The translations under genes and the position numbers were made by a program. The notes beneath the pieces were generated by a model that was not told where the DNA came from, did no database searches, and worked only from the letters and a program-made list of their open reading frames with translations. A DNA stretch of 64,000 nucleotides, from contig CAMCQT010000003.1 of NCBI GenBank assembly GCA_945877125.1, forward strand, positions 1 to 64,000, given 5' to 3'. Source of the DNA: Candidatus Brevifilum fermentans (GTDB taxonomy: Bacteria; Chloroflexota; Anaerolineae; Anaerolineales; Villigracilaceae). This document shows, one piece after another, positions 15,028-23,228 of the stretch; the stretch's first letter is position 1, and each line of letters opens with the position of its first letter.

Positions 15028-16731
15028 TTAATCTTTACCCCAATCAGGATTCAATTCTCGCAAATTTTGTTCCCGACTCTTTTTTTGGTCGCCCAGCAAC
15101 TCTTTCCAAAACACATCATCATACCTTCGTGACTTCACAGGCAGCGGCATCGGCACACCCCAGCCCAAGAGCAAAACCTCCTCTTTCGGTTGGAGTCGCG
15201 CCAGCATACCGCGCAGGGCGTCCCGTCCAGAAAGACCCGAGAGCACAGCTTGAATATCCAGGTCATCGCCGAGCCAGCCGCTGATGCGCGTCCCCAACTG
15301 ACTCATCACCTCATCATAGATTTGCGACGGGCGCTGGTCAACGATCAACAGGGTCACATAATATTTGCGCAGTTCGCGCGCAATGGTCGCGAAGGTCGTC
15401 TGCGCCGCCATCTCACGGTTGAGCAATTTATGCGCCTCCTCCACCACGATCACCAGCGGACGCGGCTCGCTCTTGCCGTGCGTCCTGAATTCATTGGTCT
15501 TTTTCTCCCACGCCGCGCGGATCTTGCGCGTCAGCAAATTCGACACGAGCAGATAATCCAGGTCGCTTTCATGTTCGCCATACGACAGCACCACATGCTG
15601 ACCATTCTCCAGCGCGTCGATGATATTCTTCACGCTGTCCGCAGCGGGCTTCTCGACGATATACGGCTTGCCAAACAAGCGCCGCAGTTTATCGTGCAGA
15701 GCCTCCGCCGCCATCACGTTCACGCCGTTGCTGTCCGCCCACGCCGCCACACTATCGGGATGAGGCACGCGTTTCATCTTCCCCTTCTCGTCCTCCACTT
15801 CCACCTCTTCGCGGTTCATCGCCTTGAAGCGCGCGAACCACTCATTCTTGAACGACCCGAACAAGGCGTTCAACGTGGTGGGCGTGGTCTCTTTCAGATT
15901 CAATTCACGACTCAACGTTTCGATATCGGCTGTGGAAATGTCGCCCGTTGAGATTTCCAAATTAAAGTCGGGGACTTGCCCTCTGATGGTTGCTCCTGCT
16001 CCCAAGCCGACGACTCTTATCTTCGACTTGAACTTGGTCTTGAGTCCCGTCACGGCTTTTTTCGTGTCTGACGCTACATCGTCAAAACCGTACTCGTTAT
16101 GCATATCCAGCACCAACACCGACGCCTTGTTGTAGTGCATCAGCCCCGCCAGCACCAGCCGCGTCAAAAACGACTTGCCCGTGCCCGTCGCGCCGAATAC
16201 GCCCGACGACCTCTGCACGAACTTCTCCATGTCAATGCAGACAGGATGTCCCTGCTCGCGGGTGTAGCCGATGATAAATTTACCGTCCACATTCGGGTCA
16301 CCGAAAATCTCAGCAATGTCACCCTCGTTCGCCATCCGCACCTGCGAATGATGCGGCGGAACTGTCTTTACAGGAATCGGATGCGGGACTGAATCGCCGA
16401 TCTTCTTCACCCAAATATCATACTCAGGCGAAGCGGGGTCAGGTCCGCGCTCGAGCATCAACGCGGGCAGCACCTCGAGATTGGTATACAGAGTCTGTCC
16501 ATGCAAAGCCTTCGCCAACGCCGCAGGCAATCGGTCAGACTTCTCATCCGCAAAACGATCATCCGTCGCGCCGAGCTGCATATCGGTCACGAGTCCATAG
16601 AAATGATAGTCCCCGCTCTCGATCACCACAAACGCCCCTTCCTGCACCGTCAGCGGATCCACCGTCAACCGCACGCGGAAAGACTCCTTGAGTCCGCCGC
16701 CAACTATATATCCGATAATTTTATTTTCCAT
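15028..16731 (-). CDS. herA: HerA-like DNA translocase ATPase
   Basis: A 567-residue FtsK/HerA-superfamily ATPase. An N-terminal HAS-barrel occupies roughly residues 1-60 (IIGYIVGGGLKESFRVRL). Walker A is GATGTGKS (180-187), and Walker B LVIVVEEAH (426-434) is followed by an arginine-finger-type region. HerA hexamers pump DNA and activate the NurA nuclease for end resection; nurA is two genes upstream on the same strand. The ATG at 16731 is preferred because GGAG lies 7 bases before it; a longer ORF to 16818 passes through a repeat. The gap to the middle gene is 196 bases and filled by a family B repeat. Confidence 0.9.
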   Translation of the reverse strand: MENKIIGYIVGGGLKESFRVRLTVDPLTVQEGAFVVIESGDYHFYGLVTDMQLGATDDRFADEKSDRLPAALAKALHGQTLYTNLEVLPALMLERGPDPASPEYDIWVKKIGDSVPHPIPVKTVPPHHSQVRMANEGDIAEIFGDPNVDGKFIIGYTREQGHPVCIDMEKFVQRSSGVFGATGTGKSFLTRLVLAGLMHYNKASVLVLDMHNEYGFDDVASDTKKAVTGLKTKFKSKIRVVGLGAGATIRGQVPDFNLEISTGDISTADIETLSRELNLKETTPTTLNALFGSFKNEWFARFKAMNREEVEVEDEKGKMKRVPHPDSVAAWADSNGVNVMAAEALHDKLRRLFGKPYIVEKPAADSVKNIIDALENGQHVVLSYGEHESDLDYLLVSNLLTRKIRAAWEKKTNEFRTHGKSEPRPLVIVVEEAHKLLNREMAAQTTFATIARELRKYYVTLLIVDQRPSQIYDEVMSQLGTRISGWLGDDLDIQAVLSGLSGRDALRGMLARLQPKEEVLLLGWGVPMPLPVKSRRYDDVFWKELLGDQKKSREQNLRELNPDWGKD

Positions 16732-16773
16732 AATAAATCTCCATTTTCGCCACAAAGACGTTGCGCTCTCAAA

Positions 16774-16925
16774 ACCCCGAAGGGGTGAAACGATTATAGA
16801 ATCCAGATCGTTATTCATCCCAACCCCGAAGGGGTGTCATTGTTTTTGCCAAATCATGTCATCCCTTCGGGATTATGATTCTTTTTCTTTTCATATCTAG
16901 AATCATTGCATCCCTTCGGGATTGT
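16774..16925. repeat. Dispersed palindrome family B
   Basis: Carries aaccccgaaggggtg twice, then catcccttcgggatt twice in the opposite sense, with gattatagaatc-like spacers. A close copy is at 24488-24652 and a fragment at 57853-57912. It lies between herA and the HAS-domain gene. Confidence 0.85.
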
Positions 16926-16927
16926 TA

Positions 16928-17521
16928 CTACGAAATATCCGCCAGCGCACCTAATGCACTCATCAGGGTTTGGTAATCATCGCGCAATAATGCAATCAAC
17001 TCCGCAACCGCTTTATCCTTCCACACATCACCCGTTTTACCGTGTGCCGCACTCGCCTGCTGAATATGCGCGGCAATCACTTCACCGATCGGAGCATCCT
17101 TTGCATTCAATATATGACGGAAGTATCCAAACTTTTCTGTAAACCTAGCTATATCCTTCTCATCGCACAAATAGATCACATCCAAACTCAACGGCGGACG
17201 CGGTGGCAGCAAATGATGAATCTTTCCGTCCTGTTCATATCCCACCGCCAGCACGGACATCTCCACGGGCACAATGCGATTCTCACGGTTATCTCGCATC
17301 ACGTCATCGCTAACATTATGGGATGTCACTAATTGACGCACCAACCCGTCATCGTCAATGTGAATATCGTGGATAATGCCATACACCTGATAGCCTTCAC
17401 CCAAAGGCGCGCGCACCAATGCGCCAAAGGCAGGCACGGTCAATTGTGAGACGCGGCAGCCCGCAATAAAACCCGTTGTCCCAGCCCGCAGTAAACGTCC
17501 GATTTCAATTTGTTGAGTCAT
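16928..17521 (-). CDS. HAS-barrel-domain protein, HerA partner
   Basis: A 197-residue protein whose first 60 residues resemble the HAS barrel at the start of HerA. The stretch IGRLLRAGTTGFIAGCRV is followed by VPAFGALVRAPLGEGYQVYG. It has no P-loop. The rest is helical (SLDVIYLCDEKDIARFTEKF; VAELIALLRDDYQTLMSAL). It sits between nurA and herA on the same strand, so it is probably an accessory subunit of the NurA-HerA complex; similar stand-alone HAS proteins are, as I recall, found in cyanobacteria. The ATG at 17521 has GGAG 6 bases upstream; two earlier in-frame ATGs lack one. Confidence 0.7.
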   Translation of the reverse strand: MTQQIEIGRLLRAGTTGFIAGCRVSQLTVPAFGALVRAPLGEGYQVYGIIHDIHIDDDGLVRQLVTSHNVSDDVMRDNRENRIVPVEMSVLAVGYEQDGKIHHLLPPRPPLSLDVIYLCDEKDIARFTEKFGYFRHILNAKDAPIGEVIAAHIQQASAAHGKTGDVWKDKAVAELIALLRDDYQTLMSALGALADIS

Positions 17522-17537
17522 GTTGTTCTCCATCAAT

Positions 17538-17640
17538 TATCATGTCGTTGCGAGGGCGATGCTCTTTCGCCCGAAACAATCTCCTGATCAAGTTGGAGAT
17601 TGCTTCGTCGCAAGAAACAAGTGCGCTCCTCGCAATGACA
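17538..17640. repeat. Dispersed palindrome family A
   Basis: Full-length copy: tgtcgttgcgagggcgatg, gaaacaatctcc, ggagattgcttc and cctcgcaatgacatt. It separates the HAS-domain gene from nurA. Confidence 0.9.
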
Positions 17641-18825
17641 TTACCTTCTTGTTCTTCCCTGCAAATCCTTCGCAGATTGCTTATTTGAACCATCATCCAT
17701 GTCTTCACCCTGATTTCGTAATTCCATCGCCAGCATTTGCTCGATCTGCTGTTTTTCTTCCATTTTGACAACAGCAGTCTCATGCGCGCGATGCAATAAA
17801 TATGGATACGGTTTACTGCCCATCATGCGGCATTGCTCGACCAGAACGCCATGCAATAAATCCAACTTGGAGTTATCATCCGCAACCCATTTGGGAATTT
17901 CCACCCGCACCGGCCAGGGATGTCCTTCTGTGCCGACGTTGAGATAGAAGAAATGCAGAGACAAAATTCCCGTGTATTTCTTTTCAGATGTGGACTGAAT
18001 CCCAAAGACCGCCGAGCGGTGACCGGGCGGCAGCAGCGGATTTTTATGCTCGCCGTACAGCCAGCGGTCACTCACGCCGCGCAGGGGATGGAACTCGCGG
18101 ATTTTTTGAATCTGCTCATTGTCGGCGGATGCGATTTCGAGTAGGCGCACCACCAGGTCAGCGGATGGTTTATCCACGTAGCCGGCGGTGATGACTCCGC
18201 GCTCTTGCAGACGGGAAAGCACGCCGAGATATTTTTGGACAATCGCTTCATAGGAATTTGCGTCTTCGCCTTTTGCGCCCCACAGTTCAATCGGTCCATC
18301 GGTAAATGTGACGACCGAGCCTTGCAAGTCTTTGGATAATTCATCCAGTTTCGAGCGTTCGGCGAGGTCACGTTTTAATGCGACCAATCCATCAGACATG
18401 GGATAACCGTTTGGCAGAAGATCATCGCCGTAGAGCAATTCGGTGTCTGTGAAAATTTTGGGCGTTTCGCCTGAGTTCAGTTTCATCTGGATCGCGCCGA
18501 CGTTGACCACGCAAAACTGAATCGCGGCGTGACGGTCTGGATTGATCTGCGAACCATCAGCGGCGATTAATGTCGCTTGGATAGCTGAATCAGGCATGGG
18601 GTAGGAAGAAGCGAGTGACTCGTTAATCGGCAAGGCGCAGCGGGTGTTTGAATCTGCTTGTTTGGCCAAATCCACTTTGGATCGCAGTAAATCCAATTCA
18701 GATGAATAGAAGGCAAGCAGTTCACGCGCTGAAGCTTGAGCATCCTCTTTTTTCTTTCTTCTTTCCTTCGCGTTTTTGCCGATCTCTTTTATTTGGACAA
18801 AAATTTGTTGATAGTCTATGGGCAT
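17641..18825 (-). CDS. nurA: NurA-domain nuclease
   Basis: A 394-residue NurA-family 5'-3' nuclease, acting with HerA in DNA end processing. The metal-binding motif IAADGSQI (Asp90) is followed by a second acidic element TFTDGPIELWG near residue 205 and the C-terminal HPWPVRVEIPKW segment typical of NurA. The N-terminal 50 residues are a charged helix (KERRKKKEDAQASARELL). The start MPIDYQQIF (18825) is used because upstream in-frame codons lie in an AT-rich non-coding stretch that also serves the divergent lipoprotein gene. It is the first gene of the nurA-HAS-herA group, each gene separated by a dispersed repeat. Confidence 0.88.
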   Translation of the reverse strand: MPIDYQQIFVQIKEIGKNAKERRKKKEDAQASARELLAFYSSELDLLRSKVDLAKQADSNTRCALPINESLASSYPMPDSAIQATLIAADGSQINPDRHAAIQFCVVNVGAIQMKLNSGETPKIFTDTELLYGDDLLPNGYPMSDGLVALKRDLAERSKLDELSKDLQGSVVTFTDGPIELWGAKGEDANSYEAIVQKYLGVLSRLQERGVITAGYVDKPSADLVVRLLEIASADNEQIQKIREFHPLRGVSDRWLYGEHKNPLLPPGHRSAVFGIQSTSEKKYTGILSLHFFYLNVGTEGHPWPVRVEIPKWVADDNSKLDLLHGVLVEQCRMMGSKPYPYLLHRAHETAVVKMEEKQQIEQMLAMELRNQGEDMDDGSNKQSAKDLQGRTRR

Positions 18826-18950
18826 GTTTTTTCCGTTAGAACATTTGTGCAAAATTTTAGCCGTAAACAGACTAAAATACAAGTACGGTTTCGGGAACTT
18901 TTTTCGAGACCTGTCGTCTTTAGAGAAACAATATATCAAGGAGATAAAAA

Positions 18951-19673
18951 ATGCGTACAAAATTTTTAGTTTTTGCAGTACTAGCCTTCGCCCTCATCTT
19001 GAGCGCCTGCGGACCCACCACCATCAATCAGGAACCCCAGCCCGTCAGCCGTACATTAAACGTCAATGGACTCGGCACTACCTACCTGACACCCGACATT
19101 GCCTACATTTACATCGGCGTACACAATGAAGGCGCCACCGCCTCTGAAACTGTGGCGGCAAATAAAGCCCAAACGACTGCCGTGCTCGATGCACTCAAGA
19201 AAGCCGGCGTAGACGAGAAAGACCTGCGCACCACCAACTTCAGCATCTATCCTTCGCAACAGTACAGCCCCGAAGGCACTGTGACCGGCACGATCTACAT
19301 GGTAGATAACACCGTCTATGTCACCGTGCGCAACCTCGATGGACTTGGCACTCTGCTCGACGACACCATCAACGCCGGCGCGAACAGCATCAACAGCATC
19401 CAATTTGACGTAGCTGACAAATCTGCGGCAGTGAAGGAAGCCCGCGTCAAAGGTGTGGAAGATGCCAAAACTCAGGCACAGGAATTAGCCACAGCCGCCG
19501 GCATTACCCTCGGCGACATTCAGAACATCAGCTACTACGACAATAGTCCCGTTCCCATGTTTGAAGGCAAGGGCGGTGGCGGCGGAGCCATGGCAGCGGA
19601 TACTTCCGTCTCCATTCAGCCCGGACAATTGACCATCTCCGTCTCGGTCAACATCACCTACGAGATTAAATAA
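18951..19673 (+). CDS. SIMPL-domain (DUF541) lipoprotein
   Basis: A 240-residue exported lipoprotein. The signal peptide ends in LILSAC with the lipid Cys at residue 20. The SIMPL domain fills the rest (GLGTTYLTPDIAYIYIGV; DLRTTNFSIYPSQQYSPEG; LTISVSVNITYEIK). A Gly-rich loop (FEGKGGGGGAMAAD) precedes the last strand. SIMPL proteins are envelope proteins of unclear role. AAGGAG lies 7 bases before the ATG. Confidence 0.9.
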   Translation: MRTKFLVFAVLAFALILSACGPTTINQEPQPVSRTLNVNGLGTTYLTPDIAYIYIGVHNEGATASETVAANKAQTTAVLDALKKAGVDEKDLRTTNFSIYPSQQYSPEGTVTGTIYMVDNTVYVTVRNLDGLGTLLDDTINAGANSINSIQFDVADKSAAVKEARVKGVEDAKTQAQELATAAGITLGDIQNISYYDNSPVPMFEGKGGGGGAMAADTSVSIQPGQLTISVSVNITYEIK

Positions 19674-19691
19674 CCGCATCCTACTTAACCC

Positions 19692-19722
19692 TGAGCCTGT
19701 TCCTGCTTCAAAGGAGCAGGCT
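19692..19722 (+). terminator. Hairpin behind SIMPL gene
   Basis: AGCCTGTTCCT pairs with AGGAGCAGGCT (one G-T) around GCTTCAA; a short pyrimidine tract follows. Confidence 0.7.
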
Positions 19723-19733
19723 CTACTCTTTCA

Positions 19734-19778
19734 GCCTCCCCCAAATGCAACGGTACTTCTGTCGCATTTGGGGGAGGC
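19734..19778. repeat. Strong 15-bp hairpin
   Basis: GCCTCCCCCAAATGC and its exact complement are separated by 15 bases; a small gccgttttagcggc hairpin follows at once. It lies upstream of the TATAAT (about 19804) of the next gene. Confidence 0.75.
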
Positions 19779-19839
19779 GCCGTTTTAGCGGCAGAGGGGG
19801 CGTTATAATCGCGCCATTATTCTCGCTTAAGGAGTTAAC

Positions 19840-20724
19840 ATGCTAAAAATTGGATACATCGGTCTCGGATTAATGGGCAAGTCTATGGCGCGCAATATTC
19901 TCAAGGCCGGCTTCCCGCTGGTGGTACACAACCGTTCCCGCGCAGCCGTGGATGAACTGGTTGCGGAAGGCGCCATCGCCGCATCCTCACCGGCTGTGGT
20001 TGCCGCACAAGTGGATATTATCTTCACCAACCTGCCTGATTCACCAGATGTTGAAAAAGTTGTACTGGGCGAAAGAGGAATCATCGAAGCCGCACATGAC
20101 GGGCTGATCGTGATCGACAACTCGACCATCAAGCCGGCGTCTGCGCGCATGATCGCAGTGGAACTGGCGAAGAAGGGCATCTACTCGCTGGACGCACCCG
20201 TCTCAGGCGGCGACATTGGCGCGAAGAACGGCACGCTGACCATCATGGTCGGCGGCGACGCATCCGCTTTGGAGCGCGCCATGCCTGTGCTTCAAGCAAT
20301 GGGCAAGACCATCACCCACGTCGGCGATGCGGGCGCGGGTCAGGTGGCCAAAGCCGCAAACCAGATCATGGTCGCCGCGCAAATGGTGGCCATGGGCGAG
20401 TTGCTTGTCTTCGCGAAAAAAGCCGGCGTTGATCCGCGCAAAGTGGTGGATGCCATCAAAGCAGGCGCGGCGCAATGCTGGGCGCTTGACATCAAAACTC
20501 CGCGTTTGTTTGACGGCAACCGCGAACCTGGCTTTAAATCTTACATGCAGTTAAAAGACATGAACATTGTTTTGGAAACCGCGAAGGAATACGGCGTCCC
20601 CATTTCGGCAACCGAAGAGAACACAAAACTTTATCAACAAATGATCGACATGGGCATGGGCGAGTTGGACAACTCCGCGGTGGTCGGCGTGATCGAGAAA
20701 CTGGCGGGTGTGGAAATTATTTAA
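19840..20724 (+). CDS. garR: GarR-like beta-hydroxyacid dehydrogenase
   Basis: A 294-residue NAD(P)-dependent enzyme of the 3-hydroxyisobutyrate dehydrogenase/tartronate semialdehyde reductase family. The Rossmann motif is GYIGLGLMGKSMARN (residues 5-19). The substrate-binding DAPVSGGDIGAKNGTL is at 118-133 and the catalytic Lys is Lys171 in KAANQI. The best match in memory is 2-hydroxy-3-oxopropionate reductase, but 3-hydroxyisobutyrate or succinate-semialdehyde activity cannot be excluded. Good promoter (TATAAT near 19804) and RBS (AAGGAG). Monocistronic. Confidence 0.85.
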   Translation: MLKIGYIGLGLMGKSMARNILKAGFPLVVHNRSRAAVDELVAEGAIAASSPAVVAAQVDIIFTNLPDSPDVEKVVLGERGIIEAAHDGLIVIDNSTIKPASARMIAVELAKKGIYSLDAPVSGGDIGAKNGTLTIMVGGDASALERAMPVLQAMGKTITHVGDAGAGQVAKAANQIMVAAQMVAMGELLVFAKKAGVDPRKVVDAIKAGAAQCWALDIKTPRLFDGNREPGFKSYMQLKDMNIVLETAKEYGVPISATEENTKLYQQMIDMGMGELDNSAVVGVIEKLAGVEII

Positions 20725-20727
20725 ACG

Positions 20728-20785
20728 GTTTGAAAGTTGGCAGGTTGGAAGGTTCAAACCTGTAAACCTGCAACCTGCCAACGTG
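20728..20785. repeat. Intergenic palindrome (aggttggaaggtt type)
   Basis: Gttggcaggtt and aacctgccaac arms enclose further inverted aggtt/aacct pairs. Related to 2857-2936. Confidence 0.75.
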
Positions 20786-20832
20786 TTTTGAATTGTTGCT
20801 CCATTGTTTGGGAAATTTGATAGAATCAAACT

Positions 20833-22566
20833 GTGATCGAATTAAAACAGCGCGTCAACTTAATCAACAAGATCCATCTCTTCAATGGCTTGAAGGAAGA
20901 TCAGCTCGCGGACATCGCAATCAAGTTTGAAGAACGCGAACAGTCCGCAGGTCAGGTTGTATTCAAACACGGCGATAAACCCGATGGCTTTTATGTTGTA
21001 TTTAAGGGAAGAGTTAACGTCACACGCCCGCACGAAAAAAAAGACGAGGAAGTGATCATCTGGCTTGTGGCAGGCGATTATTTTGGCGAAGAAGCGCTGG
21101 TGGAAAATCGCAACCGATCCGCCACGATCACAGCCGCAGAAGACAGCACCCTGCTCTTCCTTTCGCGTCAGCATTTTAATGAAGTGCTGGTCAAATTTCC
21201 AAACTTAAAACCAAATTTTATGGTTGCCATCAAAAGTCACAAACTGGCACGCGCCACAAAATTTGACTGGCTCGGTCCAAAAGAGATCATCTATTTTGTG
21301 GCGCGCAGGCATAAACTGCGCCTGTATCAGGCATTGGTTGTGCCCTTCCTTTCGCTCATTGCGCCAATTTTGCTTTTTATCTGGGGCACACTGGTAAGCG
21401 CAGTAACTCCCATTGCATTAGGCACGCTGGCTTTGCTCTTCATCATGGGCTGGGGAATATGGAATGCGATTGACTGGAGCAACGATTATTACATCGTCAC
21501 CAACCAGCGCGTGATTTGGCTGGAAAAAGTAATCGGTTTATACGACAGCCGACAGGAAGCCCCACTCAGCTCGATCCTCTCGGTGGGCGTTGAGACAGAC
21601 CAGTTGGGACGCATATTGGATTTCGGCAACGTGATCGTACGCACCTTCGTCGGCAGGCTGGAATTCGACTATGTGGATCATCCCAACCAGGCTGCGGATA
21701 TGATCCGCGAATATTGGGAGCGCATAAAATCCATCACCACCGTGTCGCAAAAAGAGGTGATGAAGAACACCATCCTGCAAAAATTAGGCATGCCGGTTGA
21801 CAAGAAAAAGGAACCGGAACTCCCGCCGGTGGTTACCATAAACCAAGCCCTCGCAAAACAACCGTTATGGTGGGTTGCTCTTAAAGGAGTTTTTACATTG
21901 CGGGTGGAAGAAGCGGGTAAGATCATTTACCATAAACATTGGATCGTATTTTTAGAGCAAGCCTGGCGGCCTATTCTGATCACGCTCGGCATGTTTGCTT
22001 TGCAAGTCTGGCGCGGAATTATCCTTTTCAATTCAGACACCGAATCATTTTTTTACCGAAATGCCGCAGGCTCGATCAGACCCGACACGATTGCGGTTGC
22101 GCTTCCGATGCTTTCCCTGCCCGTTATCGTCTGGCTTATCTGGGAATACGTGGATTGGAAAAATGATATATTCATGTTGACGCCGGAAGAGATCTTTGAC
22201 ATTGACCGCAAGCCCTTCGGCAAAGAGGAAAAACGCGCGGCGCAGATCGAGAGTATTTTGAGCATATCCTACACACGCGAAGGGGTTATCGCTTATCTCT
22301 TTAATTATGGCACCGTGGAAATTACCGTAGGCGGCTCAAAATTTGACTTTCAAGATGTAGCCGACCCCGCCAGTGTGCAGGCGGATATCAACCGCAGGCG
22401 CATGGTGCGTATTGCCAGTAAAAACGAAAACGCCGGCAAGGATGACCGCGAACGTTTTGCAACATGGATCGCGGCCTATCACGAGAACGCAGAAGTCTTC
22501 AAACGTCCGCCGCCGATCATTGTCCCGAAGGATGAAGAGAAGAAAGATGTGGACAGTAAAAAGTAA
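20833..22566 (+). CDS. Cyclic-nucleotide-binding domain membrane protein
   Basis: A 577-residue protein. An N-terminal cNMP-binding domain covers residues about 8-125 (FKHGDKPDGFYVVFKGRVNV; GDYFGEEALVENRNRSATI). Two similar modules follow, each with paired TM segments and a PH-like soluble region. In the first, YYIVTNQRVIWLEKVIGLYDSR leads to VGVETDQLGRILDFGNVIVRT. In the second, IFMLTPEEIFDIDRKPFGKE leads to SISYTREGVIAYLFNYGTVEIT. The PH-like parts resemble bacterial bPH2/YdbS domains. The role is unknown; the PRSA phosphate-cassette position reads NRSATI, so binding may be functional. The start is GTG, 6 bases after a TAGAAT -10 box, with no RBS. Confidence 0.82.
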   Translation: MIELKQRVNLINKIHLFNGLKEDQLADIAIKFEEREQSAGQVVFKHGDKPDGFYVVFKGRVNVTRPHEKKDEEVIIWLVAGDYFGEEALVENRNRSATITAAEDSTLLFLSRQHFNEVLVKFPNLKPNFMVAIKSHKLARATKFDWLGPKEIIYFVARRHKLRLYQALVVPFLSLIAPILLFIWGTLVSAVTPIALGTLALLFIMGWGIWNAIDWSNDYYIVTNQRVIWLEKVIGLYDSRQEAPLSSILSVGVETDQLGRILDFGNVIVRTFVGRLEFDYVDHPNQAADMIREYWERIKSITTVSQKEVMKNTILQKLGMPVDKKKEPELPPVVTINQALAKQPLWWVALKGVFTLRVEEAGKIIYHKHWIVFLEQAWRPILITLGMFALQVWRGIILFNSDTESFFYRNAAGSIRPDTIAVALPMLSLPVIVWLIWEYVDWKNDIFMLTPEEIFDIDRKPFGKEEKRAAQIESILSISYTREGVIAYLFNYGTVEITVGGSKFDFQDVADPASVQADINRRRMVRIASKNENAGKDDRERFATWIAAYHENAEVFKRPPPIIVPKDEEKKDVDSKK

Positions 22567-22630
22567 AAAGTGAGAAGTATCAAGTTATCAGTAATTACCA
22601 ATCAGTGGATATAAAAAGAGGAAAAAAAGT

Positions 22631-23164
22631 ATGGCATTAAGACAGATCGTAACCTTGCCTGAACCCGTTTTACGGCGCAAGGCAAAACCAGTCACCAAAT
22701 TCGATAAAGATTTGCAAACCTTGATCGACGACATGATCGAAACCATGCGCGACGCGCCGGGCGTGGGGCTGGCCGCTCCGCAAGTGAATATCTCTGAGCA
22801 ATTGGCGGTCATCGAATATTCGGAAGACGAAGATGATGAGGACGAAGAAGTGGAAGGCGCAACACCCAAGCCAAAGAAACTGTACGTCATCATCAACCCT
22901 GAGATCGTCAAGGTATCAGAAGAAAAAGTGATGGGCATCGAAGGCTGTCTCTCCATCCCCGGCTTGATCGGCGAAGTGGAACGCTACGAAGCAATTCAGG
23001 TCAAGGCGCTCAACCGTCATGGCAAGCCTGTCAAACTCAAAGTGGATGGCTGGACAGCGCGTATCTTCCAACACGAGATCGACCATCTCAACGGCGTTTT
23101 ATTCACCGACCTCTCAAAACGTGTCTGGAAGCCGGACGAGGAAGAAGAAATCCCGCTGGACTAA
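22631..23164 (+). CDS. def: Peptide deformylase
   Basis: A 177-residue metalloenzyme removing formyl from nascent Met. All three motifs are present: GVGLAAPQV (44-52), EGCLSIPG with metal ligand Cys106, and QHEIDHL with His148, Glu149 and His152. Between motifs 1 and 2 there is an acidic insertion of about 20 residues (64-83, EDEDDEDEEVEGATPKPKK), unusual against the roughly 165-residue standard form. The RBS is GAGG. It is followed by a palindromic repeat and recF. Confidence 0.95.
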   Translation: MALRQIVTLPEPVLRRKAKPVTKFDKDLQTLIDDMIETMRDAPGVGLAAPQVNISEQLAVIEYSEDEDDEDEEVEGATPKPKKLYVIINPEIVKVSEEKVMGIEGCLSIPGLIGEVERYEAIQVKALNRHGKPVKLKVDGWTARIFQHEIDHLNGVLFTDLSKRVWKPDEEEEIPLD

Positions 23165-23222
23165 TAAAGGTCAAAGGTCGAAGGTCGAAAGTCACGACCT
23201 TTGACCTTCGACCTTCGACTTA
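23165..23222. repeat. Intergenic palindrome (aaggtcgaaggtcg type)
   Basis: The block aaggtcaaaggtcgaaggtc is followed by its complement. The same family is at 47456-47510 and 63943-64000. Confidence 0.8.
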
Positions 23223-23228
23223 TTAAGC

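Noticed and set aside
15190-15951. Plus-strand ORF of 253 codons opposite herA
   Set aside because: Shadow frame of the herA coding region; translation is His/Arg/Gln-rich without any motif.
18825-18960. Longer NurA start at 18960
   Set aside because: The extra 45 codons are AT-rich, overlap the divergent lipoprotein gene start and its RBS, and do not look like NurA.
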